From Mesodorylaimus sp. YZB2_4 (Eukaryota > Nematoda > Enoplea > Dorylaimida > Dorylaimidae), in contig JASANH010000104.1 of NCBI GenBank assembly GCA_030248295.1, positions 806,001 through 870,000 of the forward strand: DNA of 64,000 nt. Direction: 5' to 3'. Positions 32,301 through 42,818 of the stretch are shown here, one piece after another. Within the stretch, counting starts at the first letter, position 1; each line of letters begins with the position of its first letter. A program made the translations under genes and the position numbers. The notes beneath the pieces were generated by a model, which was not told the origin of the DNA, did no database searches, and saw nothing but the letters and a program-made list of their open reading frames with translations.

Positions 32301-35300
32301 GGGGCACCGTCAAAACCTCGGCCAATAGAAAGGCAACATCAGCTTACCAGACGTGGCGTGCGACGAATCGAGGCAATTCGAATCTCCAAATATGCTCATC
32401 TTACCAGCACCATCTTTCCTGTCCAAAAGTGCGAGTACGATCGCATTCACACGAGCCGACTTATTCGTTAGAATTTCCGATGCTAAATGAAATATGTAGC
32501 ACTCGCACTCTGCATAGGCAAGAGAGGCCTTCATACCTTGATCATTTACGCTTTTTGAAACCAACCATCCATTGTCTGGGAAACTGGTGATGTTGGTCCC
32601 AGATGCGAAGTGCACTAAACGAAGGAGGACACCATCTGGAAACAGCCACAAGACACAATAGCTAGTTCACAGCCAACTAACCTTTATGCGTGGCTAGCTC
32701 AAACGTGCCTTCCAAGACTGAGCCCCTGAAACGGTTCCAGCTTACTGCAGGAATGTCCAAATCAAGGAAGAGGATTTATGGACTGGACCTGTGCTGCTCC
32801 AATCTGACATGACAAGCGGGAACGCGGGGCGACTAACTCACACATGGTAGGTTCCCTCTGACGAATCCACTAGGAACATCTCTGCCGAGGGCATCAGCAT
32901 CCTAATATGAGAGCGGGAGAGAAAGGAGAGTCCTTGACGTCCGCCCCTCGACAGGCGAGTATTAGGGGAGTCGCTCAGAAGACCCCCCTCAGGGTTGCGA
33001 ACTTGACAGACACCTATCGTCGCCCCACAAAAGAACTTTGACACAGCCCAGCGGCCGCATCTGTGATGCAGCGGTTATAGGAGCCAAGCACAGCACGCAT
33101 AACAGAGCCAGGACGCGGTCTGATCGGGTTCAGCTCCCAGCCCCAGGAAATGCAATAAAGCATCTCCCTACACGCTTAGCGATAGACGACCGACACGTCA
33201 TCCCTACGCGATCTAAAAACGAGACAGTCTTTTGGAGCAGGGGACTTTCCCTTCTCCCCCCTCATCATACTGGGATGTTGATGCCCTCGGCGAAGATGGT
33301 CCGAGTGGGTTCGTCTGAGGGAGCCTGCCATGCGATCGATTTGGTCGCCCCGCGTCCCCGCTAATCATATCAGATTGGGCGCGGGCTGGTATAGCTACTA
33401 CATGGAGTGACCACCGACGACCCTAGTTGATTGCAAGATGGGATCAACCAGCGAGTCCCCTCGCCCGCGGAAAAAGGGTCGAGAAGCGATGCTCCCTAGG
33501 GAGATCAGGACGGGTAAAACGAGAGCCAAAACAAGAAACCATACCCCAGCGATATTCCCCAACTAGACAGTAACTTGTTCAATGCTGGCACATTAGTTCC
33601 ACCGGACTGAGGTTGCCACCATAATCTGAAAGCACTACGCTGCCAAAGGATTAATCAACAAATGAGTATGGCTTACTTTGTATTTTCGTCGAAAAACTTA
33701 ATCTTTTTCATGACGGCCAAATTGAACCAATCAGCGAACACAATCAGGTTCAGACCAATGTGATCCACGTCATTGCGTAGCTTATCGATTTCTTCCACAA
33801 AAAACTCTTCTTCGGGGTCAACCAAGAGTAGAGCGGCTGCAATTCGAGCAAGTAACATCACCAGCAGCAAGTAGTATTTCTCACTTACAGTATTGCGATG
33901 CATCGATGCACGTTAACGGTGTCCCCATCACGTCAATAAAGTAGCCTGAACTTCGTAAATGCTGATACAGATCACGGAAGTTCGTGTGTATATGATCTCC
34001 ATGCCTGAACAGAGCGAGTGATCGGTCGTGTCTGCAAGAACAGAGAGGATAAGGCTTACCAATCGAGCGGATCCTTCTTCACGTTGAGATTGTCCCGCGG
34101 GAAATAACCTGGCGGATACCGTAGATTGTGGAACTGGTCCCATAGCAACCGTTTCCTACAAAGCCGCCCATTCGGAATAACTTGCTCAACCAATACAATT
34201 CAAGCCTTACTCCTTTGGTGGCGTCCTGACAATTTTTGCGTTCACTGAAAAAATAACATCCGATTCTTGATTGCCGCTTGCGATCTTGATTTCGACATGT
34301 CCTTTGGCTGTTCCTTCCCAGTCAGCGTTGGCTATCACGTAAATGGCTAGCCATCCAGAATACGGCCATAGCTCTTTCGAGTGCTCGAAAGCTACAGACA
34401 AGTATTGTCCATTGCCGTCCTCGTATGGCACCCAAACTGGTGGGCCGACTAACGCGCCGTAGACATCCATTCCGTTCAAGATTGTCACCTGCAAGTAGCA
34501 TTGTGAAGCCTTAGAAAACCACCAAACCAGCAGATACCTTACATTCACAACAACTGGAGCACCACCATAAAATAAGGGCTGCGAACAGTACGGCCACATG
34601 TACGGGCATTCGGTCATGTCGAGATAGCTCGGGCTAAGGCTGGAACGCAAATGACTGATACAGACTGCACCCAAGCTAATGCAGGGTATTTACCTGGCTT
34701 GTGGTCGATAGTTCAGAAGTACTTTTAAAGCTCCCACCATGTCCATCGCGCCGTGGCCTTGCTCGAACATATTCGCCGATGTCTGCAAGCGCTTCGCCGA
34801 TTCGATCAGTGCCTGTTTCACAATGGCAGGGTTCGGTTTGAGGCGGTTGTGGGTTGAGCTAGAAAACCCCAGTCAAGACCATATTTCACCACACATCATG
34901 CCTTACCTCAAAAGCAACGCTACAGCACCAGCGACGACGGGTGATGCAACGCTTGTTCCAGATCTGCAAAAGAATTCTCAATTGATCAAACTGTACTCGA
35001 AACCAAAAAACTACTCACAGAGTTCGACATCCTCCACTCAAGCTGGGTCCACTGACAAATGTTCCATACGTGACAATATCAGGTTTTAGTCGTCCATATC
35101 CCCCTGCACACGAGCTACAGTATGCAAATGGCTACAGCAGAATAGTGTTTGACAGGGGCCCCCCCCCTACGGCCGGGAACCGGACCGGGGTTGCCCTACC
35201 CCCACGTCCCCCGAAATTGTTGACCCGGTCGAACGCTACAACGGAGCCTACGTCCCAAACGCATGGTCATACCTGGCAATTCCCACGTTGTCATTCCTCG

Positions 35301-36836
35301 AGCCGAAAATCGCGCAATTTGTTCATCGTAATTAATGGCACCAACGCCAAGCACGTCCATTTGGTCGCCGGGATTGTTTAGAGTGCTGCAAGTAAGATGT
35401 TTCCATGTGTCCGAGTAGATCTCTCTGACAACTTACCCATACAACGGACCGTCATTTCCGATAGCAGATACGAAAGTAACGCCATTAGCTGTCAGTTCTA
35501 GGACCTTCTCGATGAATGGCCTGTCCATAAAATCCGGCCCACCAATACTCAGATTGATCACGTCTATGTTTTCCATAATAGCGTAGTTAAACGCGTCCAA
35601 GAACCACGATGTGTACGACACCTTCAAAATCACATGGCCTAATGCTCATACAAAGTATTTGAAGGCACTTTCAAACCTGAGCATTGGTGAACACCCGATA
35701 AATATGCAAGTCGGCTTCAGGAGCGACACCAGGACACTTGGGATTCCTTCCAGCGATCAATCCAGCAACGAACGTGCCATGACCCACTTCTAAAAAGATC
35801 TGCTTTTCAAATCGCGTTAACTTTGCGCGGCACGAGTTCTCTTACCGTCTTCTGCACCCGCATCTGTCGTCCAATCTACTTTCTTTCGAACGTGCAAAAG
35901 GTGAGGATGATCGTCCGGCAGACCCTGCATCAAAGCGGCATCACAATGACTAGCTGCGAAAAGCAAGCTTGCACCCGTCAGTTCAGCTTTTTTCAATGCA
36001 GTAGAAAAACCGCTTTTTTACTCACCGTATCAAAAACTGCTACTTTTACGCCTTTTCCTACAACAAAAACTCTTAAATACCTGACCTAAAAAATAATCCA
36101 ACATCACTTACCCGTGAATCCCATCCGCCATAACTTATCCGCTTGAATCAACTGAACCAAAGTTTTTTGAGGCAACGCTCGAAGTAAATGTCGACTTTTT
36201 GCTTCCTCGGCAACGGACACGTCCGTCTGCACGCAAAGAAGAAAAGCTGAGTAAACACTAACATAGACTGATCAACAGAACACACCAGTTTCCGTGTCCC
36301 CGTAATCTCCTTGAACGTTTTTTTCGTTTCTTGGACACTCGATAAACTTCGACGCCATGCTCGGTTTGGATATACCCCGACAATTTTCCCCGTCCGAAGC
36401 AACAATCGCTCGATATTGTCCGAAAATGAACCGAAATCTGAATCGATGCTTTGTGCAACCTAAAATTTGCGAACGTAAACTGTAACTAGCATAAAATTTT
36501 TCAAAACACCTACGTACCTCGACGATGCTAAAATCGCTAAACTTGACAACGGATGATCGATCACTGTCCAAGCATTGCCACGATGAGCAATTGATTGATG
36601 CTCCCCAAAACGAGTCTTCCAAATATCGTAATCTCGTCTCCGCATCAAAGAATCCACTAAATTTGATGATATAAGCTGGAAAACGAAAGCACGAACTTAG
36701 AAACAAGCATAAAACAACCTTTCACCAGCTTACATCGAACAAGGGGACCTTCGGAGAACTCAGTCTCATCCCACGCTCCATCTGATGTCGGTAGCACAAG
36801 CAGCAAACCGAGCAAGAGTGTCGTTATGTTAGGCAT
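29334..36836 (-). CDS. MBTPS1: Membrane-bound transcription factor site-1 protease (S1P/SKI-1)
   Basis: A multi-exon gene, first exon 36836-36734 (signal peptide [20 protein letters not shown]) and last exon 29743-29334. A pro-region follows the signal. The subtilase domain has all three catalytic motifs: [14 protein letters not shown] (Asp), [14 protein letters not shown] (His) and [17 protein letters not shown] (Ser), with the oxyanion-hole region [11 protein letters not shown] and [10 protein letters not shown] between. Further matches are [72 protein letters not shown] and [10 protein letters not shown]. The C-terminus has one membrane helix ([16 protein letters not shown]) and a basic tail. 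S1P is a Golgi/ER protease that cleaves SREBP, ATF6 and related membrane transcription factors. Introns of 2.4 kb and 0.7 kb are filled with repeats. Confidence 0.92.
30371..30659 (+). repeat. Dispersed repeat, copy 1
   Basis: Shares long blocks with 41835-42156 in the same orientation, including AAATCCCGTTTTTTCTCTCA, ACAGAGCAG.TTGGTGAGGAC and GCAGTGCCAA, with start GATC.GATCCGAC.GCTGG and end GGTCGATGC. It sits in the large 3' intron of MBTPS1. It has no ORF with family resemblance. Confidence 0.75.
31789..31953. repeat. 165-bp inverted repeat with 26-bp arms
   Basis: TTAGGACCTAGGCTAGTCTAG with GGGAT (31789-31814) pairs with ATCCCCTAGACCAGCCTGGG with TCCTAA (31928-31953), about 23 of 26 matching. 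It lies in the MBTPS1 intron and looks like a small terminal-inverted-repeat element. Confidence 0.65.
32799..33378. mobile_element. 580-bp inverted-repeat element
   Basis: Both outer arms, about 125 bases long, are diverged reverse complements. CCAATCTGACATGACAAGCG at the left end matches the complement of the right end (CGCTAATCATATCAGATTGG). GCGGGGCGAC, GATGCCCTCGGC and GATTCGTC.GAGGGA are conserved in both arms. The centre holds a SINE-like head near 33050-33160. It is in an MBTPS1 intron. It is either a foldback element or two copies inserted head to head. Confidence 0.7.
33050..33160 (+). repeat. tRNA-derived SINE-like head
   Basis: CATCTGTGATGCAGCGGTTATAG resembles a tRNA 5' region, and GGGTTCAGCTCC about 75 bases later a B-box. 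No acceptor stem. It sits inside the 580-bp inverted repeat. Confidence 0.4.
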
Positions 36837-37206
36837 GAGTGAGCATTGCTAATCGCGTCATGATGAGCCGTTGGTTAGGAAAAACACTTAGAATTTGGCA
36901 TCTATAAGGTGATAAGGTATTACGTAGCAATTACTCAATGCTGACTGCTGTTTTCGACCAGAGAGAACACGAGATCCGTAGGGCAGGCACACACCGGCTG
37001 CTACATGTACCTCCAGGTGGCATAAGAATCAGCGCAAACCTGCGAATCACAGTGGCGCGAGATTCAACTCACGACCGCTGCATACAGTAGTCTAATGCAT
37101 GGCATGACCGGAATTTCTTCAGATGAACGTTGGCACAAGCGGTCGATCTAGTGACATATGCAGAAGGAATATGCCAACAGTATTACAACACTAAACCAAT
37201 CGATGA
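36837..37206. other. Intergenic region between DPH1 and MBTPS1
   Basis: Both neighbours are on the minus strand, so this holds the MBTPS1 promoter and the DPH1 3' flank. No TATA box or ORF of note. Confidence 0.5.
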
Positions 37207-39243
37207 TCACTGCTGCACTTCAATAGTCACATGGGGTCTCTTATTCCTGGCAGGCTGTGATGGCCTGTTATCAGCGTGGTTATTCGTCCAAGGTCCAAAG
37301 CTATCGTAGGCATAATAGTCCATGGGGTACTGCGTCTTCCATTCGATAGTGTTTAGGGACACTGATAGCTGAAAAACAGCCCTCCATGCGCCACAGAGCG
37401 ATCAATTGAATAACTATTCATTACCTCGTACGGTGTCAGCAGCGGCTTAGAGAATTGAGCACCCCAATCGATTGACAGACGTGGACAGGCCACTTGAACC
37501 CAGCTGAAACCAAACAGAACGCTGCCCTTGTAGAATCCACACAGACCCCAAGACGGAGAAAAACATGGCGCCTGGGTGGGAATTGAGCCAGCACCTCTGT
37601 ACTGGACGTCATCCTAAGACGCAAACCCAGAATCCACTTCCCTCTGTGAGCTTAGGTTATGACACCTCTTCGCAAAACATAACCAGGCATACCAATCAAC
37701 GTCTCGAAACATGGCCAACTTGCCAGGATATATTTCCGATAACAGGACAGCGACGTACTTTTTCCCCGCTTCCTCAAGTTTCTTTGATAGATTCTGAAAT
37801 TCAGGAACCGTTTCCCCAATTCGAAGGATCAACAAGCAACGACAAATACCTGCAAAACTGCCACATTTCCTTGTCGACCTAAAGTACCAAGAATCAGACC
37901 AAACTTTTTTGCTTTGCGAGCTTCATCCACAGCCTTTCCTCGAAGGGATAACATCTTCTGATGATCATAGTACTCTCGTGTAAACTCCTTCGAATATGGA
38001 TCGTACCTGAAACAAAAAAGGGCACTTTTGCTGCTTGGTCCCCAGCATAGGTTAGTTTAAGCTGGAAAAAGGCTTAGGCTTTGGCTTATTGTTAGGCTTA
38101 GTCTGGTATAAGACTTAAGCTCAGGCTGATATTGGGCCTCAGCCTGCTTTATACCAGCCTCTGCCTGGGGACCAAACGGCAAAAGCGCAAAAATGGCTGT
38201 GGTGATGGAAAAACGAGAAAGATCAGAGCTCACTTGAAAGCCTTCAAATTCGGATTTGCAATCATAGCTGCTTCCAAATGAAACCGGCCATCACCGACAT
38301 ATCTACACCAATAGAGATATACCTCGCAGACTAACGACAAGAGCCTACGAACAGTCAGTTGAGAGATCATAGGTTCCAGAACTTACATCAGATTGATATT
38401 CTCTCCGAGACATTCCAGTTTTGGAGACGTACATCCGAGAATCTCACCCGGACTCAGCGGTTTGCATTGCGGGACTGTGACAACATAATCAGGAGTCAAT
38501 GATTTGGATAGAGACTAAACAAAGGGTGTTAGTTGCACACGAGCCACAAGCGAAAGACGGCAAACCTGCAATGTCGTCACGAACTGAATAGTACTGACAA
38601 AGACCAGATGAGAACCAGTTTCGAAATTGTGCCGCAACGTGTCGATTAAATGGCCAGTATCGAATTTCACGTCCACGAATATATACAGCATTTGAATATC
38701 GCTGGTTTGCTGAACTGGTACGAGACAGCTATGGCCGTAATGAACTAGAAGGTCGCATCCTAGTGCCTTTGCCGTGAAGTCGTCCACGCAGCACGCGCCG
38801 TACGTCACATCGCCCATAATCACAGTCTCGCAATCGGTGAAACGCTCGAGAATATCGGCGATGACGCAAGAGAACATGAGAAGACCTTCGGGCATTTGTA
38901 AGGCTACTAAAAGACAATAAAGTTGATTCAGATTCCATATTGGCCCACGGGGCTTGCTAAAGTAGACAAGTGCCCCCACGAAAATCCAAACGAAAGGGGT
39001 GGTGCGAACTTCGAGAAAACACCCATCGATGAGCCGAACTGTATCAAATGGATGTTATATAGAAAAAAACTCATTCTTACCCCGTTTACATGAATTCGAC
39101 TGGATTTTCCAAATGGTTTTGTGTATTTCGAAATTGTAATTCGAAGGCAAAATTTTTACAGCTTCGTTCAACAACGGGTTTTCTAAAAGTTCTTTGGGAA
39201 TCTGCGACGGTGGCGGTCGACGTTGACTGACTGGCGCCGACAT
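37207..39243 (-). CDS. DPH1: 2-(3-amino-3-carboxypropyl)histidine synthase subunit 1 (diphthamide synthesis)
   Basis: Seven or eight exons; the first two are 39243-39081 and 38906-38566, and the last ends at 37207. The N-terminus has [17 protein letters not shown]; exon 2 has [20 protein letters not shown] and [20 protein letters not shown], the latter with the first iron-sulfur cysteine. [20 protein letters not shown] carries the second, [20 protein letters not shown] the third. [34 protein letters not shown] and [15 protein letters not shown] also match human DPH1 closely. With DPH2 the enzyme transfers the aminocarboxypropyl group of S-adenosylmethionine to a histidine of elongation factor 2, the first step to diphthamide. 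All three cluster cysteines are present. Head to head with SNRPB across 337 bases. Confidence 0.93.
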
Positions 39244-39580
39244 AACTAGAATCTGATGAAGAAGTCCTTTTTTGGACGAGGCAAGTCAAAACACACAAGT
39301 TATATCGATAGATATCCAGTCCAGAGACGAATTTTTTGATTTTTGATTCGAGCCAGAGATTTCCCGCTTCTTTGCAGACGACAAATAAAAGCATATACTC
39401 CACCTACGCATCACCAATGCGCACGGCTAATTTATTCATATGGTCATTTCATGATTCGAAGTGTTTTCGTGTTCATTTGCCGTTTTGCCGGAGTGGCTTT
39501 CGATTTCGATTAGATTGGCTTGAATTTTAAAAGTTTTCTTGATCACATTCGAAAAACAGCGCGGCTGTAATCTCTTAAGA
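39244..39580. promoter_or_regulatory. Bidirectional promoter region, DPH1 / SNRPB
   Basis: 337 bases separate the two divergent start codons of housekeeping genes, so one shared promoter is likely. On the minus strand CTTCTTCATCAG lies nine bases before the DPH1 ATG and could be a 5' splice-leader or UTR-intron acceptor. No TATA box. Confidence 0.55.
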
Positions 39581-42464
39581 ATGGTAAGTAGCCTTGAATT
39601 GAACAAAAGTTTGTAGCTACTGTAAATGTTTGAAATTTTGAAGGTGATATTTTCTTTTACCATTTTCAGACCATCAGTAAGAACAACAAAATGCTTCAGC
39701 ACATAAATTATCGAATGCGAATCGCATTACAAGATGGAAGAACATTCGTTGGGTATTTCAAAGGTAAGAATTTTGAGTGATCCTCCGTCCGAGTTCTTTG
39801 GTCAATCCAAGATCACTCAATCCGCCCCCTTGGTTAGCCCTTGGGTTATCGTATTTGTTTATAATAAGCTATGATTCTGATTTTCAGCTTTCGACAAACA
39901 CATGAATATCATTGTTTCGGACTGCGAAGAATTTCGTCGTATCAAGCCAAAGCAAGGCAGACCAGCGGATCGTGAAGAGAAGCGTCTTCTTGGTTTCGTT
40001 TTGTTGCGAGGAGAACACATCGTCAGTATGACCGTAGAAGGACCACCGCCGCGCGATGTAAGCTGATCTCTAGCGAATTCGAAGTGCCCTTGAAATTACG
40101 GCTAATTATTTTTAGGAAGACATCCCGAAAGTTCCTAAAGCCGGAGGCTTAGCGGGGCCTGGAGTGGCGAAAGCAGCTGGACGAGGAATGCCCGTCGTCC
40201 CACCACCTGGACTTCAACCGGGTGAGTTTTATTAGCCGACTTTAGGACTGGTTATTTAGCTTAAACGGCTGATGTATGGTCGAGTGTTGACCCGTGGAGT
40301 CATCTATTCCGCTTCTAGCATTCGACCGGGGTCGGGGTTGGGGTTGAGTTTGAGTTTTTAATCAGTTGCATTAGTGAATGTGCAGGATACTTTTAGCGGT
40401 TAGGTAGAGTTGCTGATTTCCATAGAAAAGGACTCTAACCCACCAGTGCTACCCGTGAGGCTGCTTGGTTCAATAGCAGATCGCGCGACTGGGTCTATAG
40501 CGAACGAAGAGTTGCGCAATACCCGGCCAGTTAGCGTTAGTAGCCAGATAGTGAACTAGATGTGAATGAGCAACGCTCACACAAGAAACTTGAGCATTAT
40601 CAATGAAAGACAGAATATTATGACCATTTGCACATCTACTGTACAAAGTGCTTGGTCAAAGGTATGCTGTAATTTTTACTACTAGCTAGGCCAAGATTAT
40701 CTGATTGCACTTACTGTTAGCATAGAATTTTCAGACCCCGACCCTGACCATGATTTTTCGGGGTGGGGGCCTCAGTCGAACGCTACCTCCCGTAATGTGT
40801 GATTTGTCACTCGACTGGCGTTTGGATCCGGCTGTGTGATACGACACCAGGGGCCACTCACAATCTGCTAGGACATGTCATAGCAGATTGTGAAACTGGC
40901 CCCAGGCATTTTTTTGCTGACGCTGCTAACATGCTGTACATTTTAGGTCTACAAGGTCCAGTGCGTGGCGTGGGCGGCCCATCGCCAGCCATGATGCAGC
41001 CGGGTTTTGCTGGCCCACCGGGTATGATGCCACCAGGAATGATGCCTCGACCTCCTGTACCTGGTGGTCCCATGGCACCACCTGGAATGATGCGAGGTAA
41101 GTAATCTTGAAAAGTTCTTGCACTGCTCTTTCTCCTTTAGCATCCTTGCTTTGACTCGTTTTCTGTATCCACTTTCCGTCTGCTATTACTGTTTGGCTTA
41201 AGATGAAGATTTTAAAAATTTGATTTCCAAAATGTGGTTCGGTTCTTTAACCTCAAAATCTCAAACAAGACAAAGGATGTCGCTGTGGATTCTTTCTCTG
41301 GGTACAAGAAACGCATATAGTCCAGCAGTTGATCCCTATTTTGTGTTTGAAAATAAGAATCGCCACGGGGGCATAATTGACCGGGTGTAGGCCAGTTGAG
41401 CCGTTCCTGATTGCGCCGTTTCTAGTTGCGCTGACCTATTTGCGCTGTTTTGGTTTGCGCCATGTCCTAATTTCGCCGACCCCGAATTGCGCTTCTTTCT
41501 GTTGCGCCGCTCTTTGATTGAGCCGGGTCATAGAGTGGTATAGCAGTCTGTGGTAGTTGCCTGTGTTTACTCGCACATCATCTAACCTTGTAATAATCCC
41601 GATGAAAGTAAAGCTTACTGTCGCTTATGATTAGGTCTCTACTAGACGAGATGCTAAAAAAGCTGCGTTTATGCAGTGAAATTTTTGATAGGTTCTTGAG
41701 CAAGCCATCAAAATTTGAGCTCATAATTCGTGATCAGTGCTCATACATGTATGAGCACTGATCACGAATCTTTGTGGCCCAGAGCCAGCATTGACTGATC
41801 CGGCCGGAGCGATCCGAGGGGTTGATCGGTTCCCGATCCGATCCGACCGCTGGATCGGCAACTGAAATTTTACGCTCTGTATCTGCCGAAGAATGATAAG
41901 GTGGGCATACTATGATGAGAAAATCCCGTTTTTTCTCTCAAAATAGCATTCAGTCCCACTTTAGGCTCTGCTGCTTTCTCCTCCCTGCGTCCTTTAGAGT
42001 GGACTGACAGAGTGGCAGAGAGGAAACAGAGCAGGTTGGTGAGGACGCAGTGCCAAGTACTGTACGTCATCCCCATCAATCTAAATTCTTTTGGAGCGGA
42101 CTGGCCGAATCGGATCGGCATCCAGACCTAGTAGGGTTGGATCGGTCGATGCCGGGCCCAGAGAGGTTTCTATCCAACCTGAGAAATAGCTCAATTAGTG
42201 ACAAGCGCAACTCGAAGCGGCGCAATTATGGATTGGCGCAACACAAAACGGTGCAATCAGGAAACGACGCAAGTAAAACGGCGCAATCCGAACGGCGCAA
42301 CTCGTAAGCGGCGCAGCTGGGTATCTCCCAATTGACCTGCAGTTGCGGTGGATGGTTTTAGTGCATAATTTTCCGGTCCCGACTGAACGCTGCTGCCTTT
42401 TTCCCTTTGCTTCTGACATGTACTGCATTGCAACTTTTCAGGAGTTCCACCGCGACCGTATTAG
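39581..42464 (+). CDS. SNRPB: Small nuclear ribonucleoprotein-associated protein B (SmB)
   Basis: Six exons: 39581-39583 (only the ATG), 39670-39763, 39888-40057, 40116-40221, 40947-41096 and 42442-42464. They give 181 aa. The Sm fold is intact: Sm1 [20 protein letters not shown] then [20 protein letters not shown], and Sm2 [20 protein letters not shown]. The linker [15 protein letters not shown] matches SmB, followed by a Pro-Gly-Met-rich tail ending MRGVPPRPY, shorter than in human SmB (about 240 aa). SmB is a core component of U1, U2, U4 and U5 snRNPs and binds the U-rich Sm site. The 725-base intron 4 holds a hairpin, and the 1,345-base intron 5 a foldback-like element. Confidence 0.94.
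40847..40906. repeat. 60-bp hairpin-forming inverted repeat
   Basis: CCAGGGGCCA.TCACAATCTGCTA pairs with TAGCAGATTGTGAAACTGGCCCCAGG around the 10-base centre GGACATGTCA. It lies in SmB intron 4, ending 40 bases before the 3' splice site at 40946. Confidence 0.7.
41726..41769. repeat. 44-bp perfect palindrome
   Basis: ATTCGTGATCAGTGCTCATA followed by CATG and its exact complement TATGAGCACTGATCACGAAT. Every base pairs, with no spacer. It lies within the foldback-like element. Confidence 0.9.
41835..42156 (+). repeat. Dispersed repeat, copy 2
   Basis: The second copy of the 290-320 bp repeat at 30371-30659, in the same orientation, here inside the foldback-like element. Both copies carry a CCTTTAGA.TGG.C.G.CAGAG block and a GAGGACGCAGTGCCAA block. 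Confidence 0.75.
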
Positions 42465-42818
42465 AAATGTCGGATATCGCAGGCGTTTAAGATCATGTCA
42501 ATGATTTCAATCGATTTCTTGGTCGCGATGTGCTCTGTTCACTTTTTGATGGTTATCACGTAAGAATCGTTGACTGTTTGTTCCTCACCGTTTATTTCTA
42601 AATACCCATTCGAATCCTAAAAATGACTGTGCCAGTGCACCACGAAGTTACTGAACTCTACTCAAAATATAAACAATAGTTAGTCTGACAATTGCAAAGT
42701 TACTACAAGCACACGCACTACACAATCAATCACGTACACGGAATAAGATTTCTTGAATGTCTCGTGTAATTTGCTGAAGGAAACTTAGCAAGGTACTTGC
42801 CTCAATCACACTACTCTA
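42465..42818. other. Convergent intergenic region, SNRPB / V-ATPase d
   Basis: 354 bases between two convergent stop codons, holding both 3' UTRs. TTTATT at 42591-42596 is a minus-strand AATAAA for the V-ATPase gene. Nothing else is seen. Confidence 0.5.

Larger units (their letters stand above)
41396..42316. mobile_element. Foldback-like element with opposed TTGCGCCG arrays
   Basis: The left end (41396-41525) has nine degenerate copies of TTGCGCCG every 14-16 bases. The right end (42203-42316) has eight copies of its complement CGGCGCAA at similar spacing. Between them lie a 44-bp perfect palindrome (41726-41769) and a copy of the dispersed repeat (41835-42156). Long inverted termini made of short tandem units are the hallmark of Drosophila FB-type foldback elements. 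No transposase ORF is present, so it would be non-autonomous. It is in SmB intron 5. Confidence 0.65.

Noticed and set aside
35433..35633. First read as tripeptidyl-peptidase II because of the subtilase motifs
   Set aside because: [14 protein letters not shown] and the downstream WPYCSQP, GDSNCLD and membrane-anchor exons fit site-1 protease exactly.
38040..38170. GGCTTAG/AGGCT-rich stretch in a DPH1 intron as a tandem repeat
   Set aside because: Units are irregular in length and sequence; a weak inverted pairing (GGTATAA/TTATACC) exists but is too short to call.
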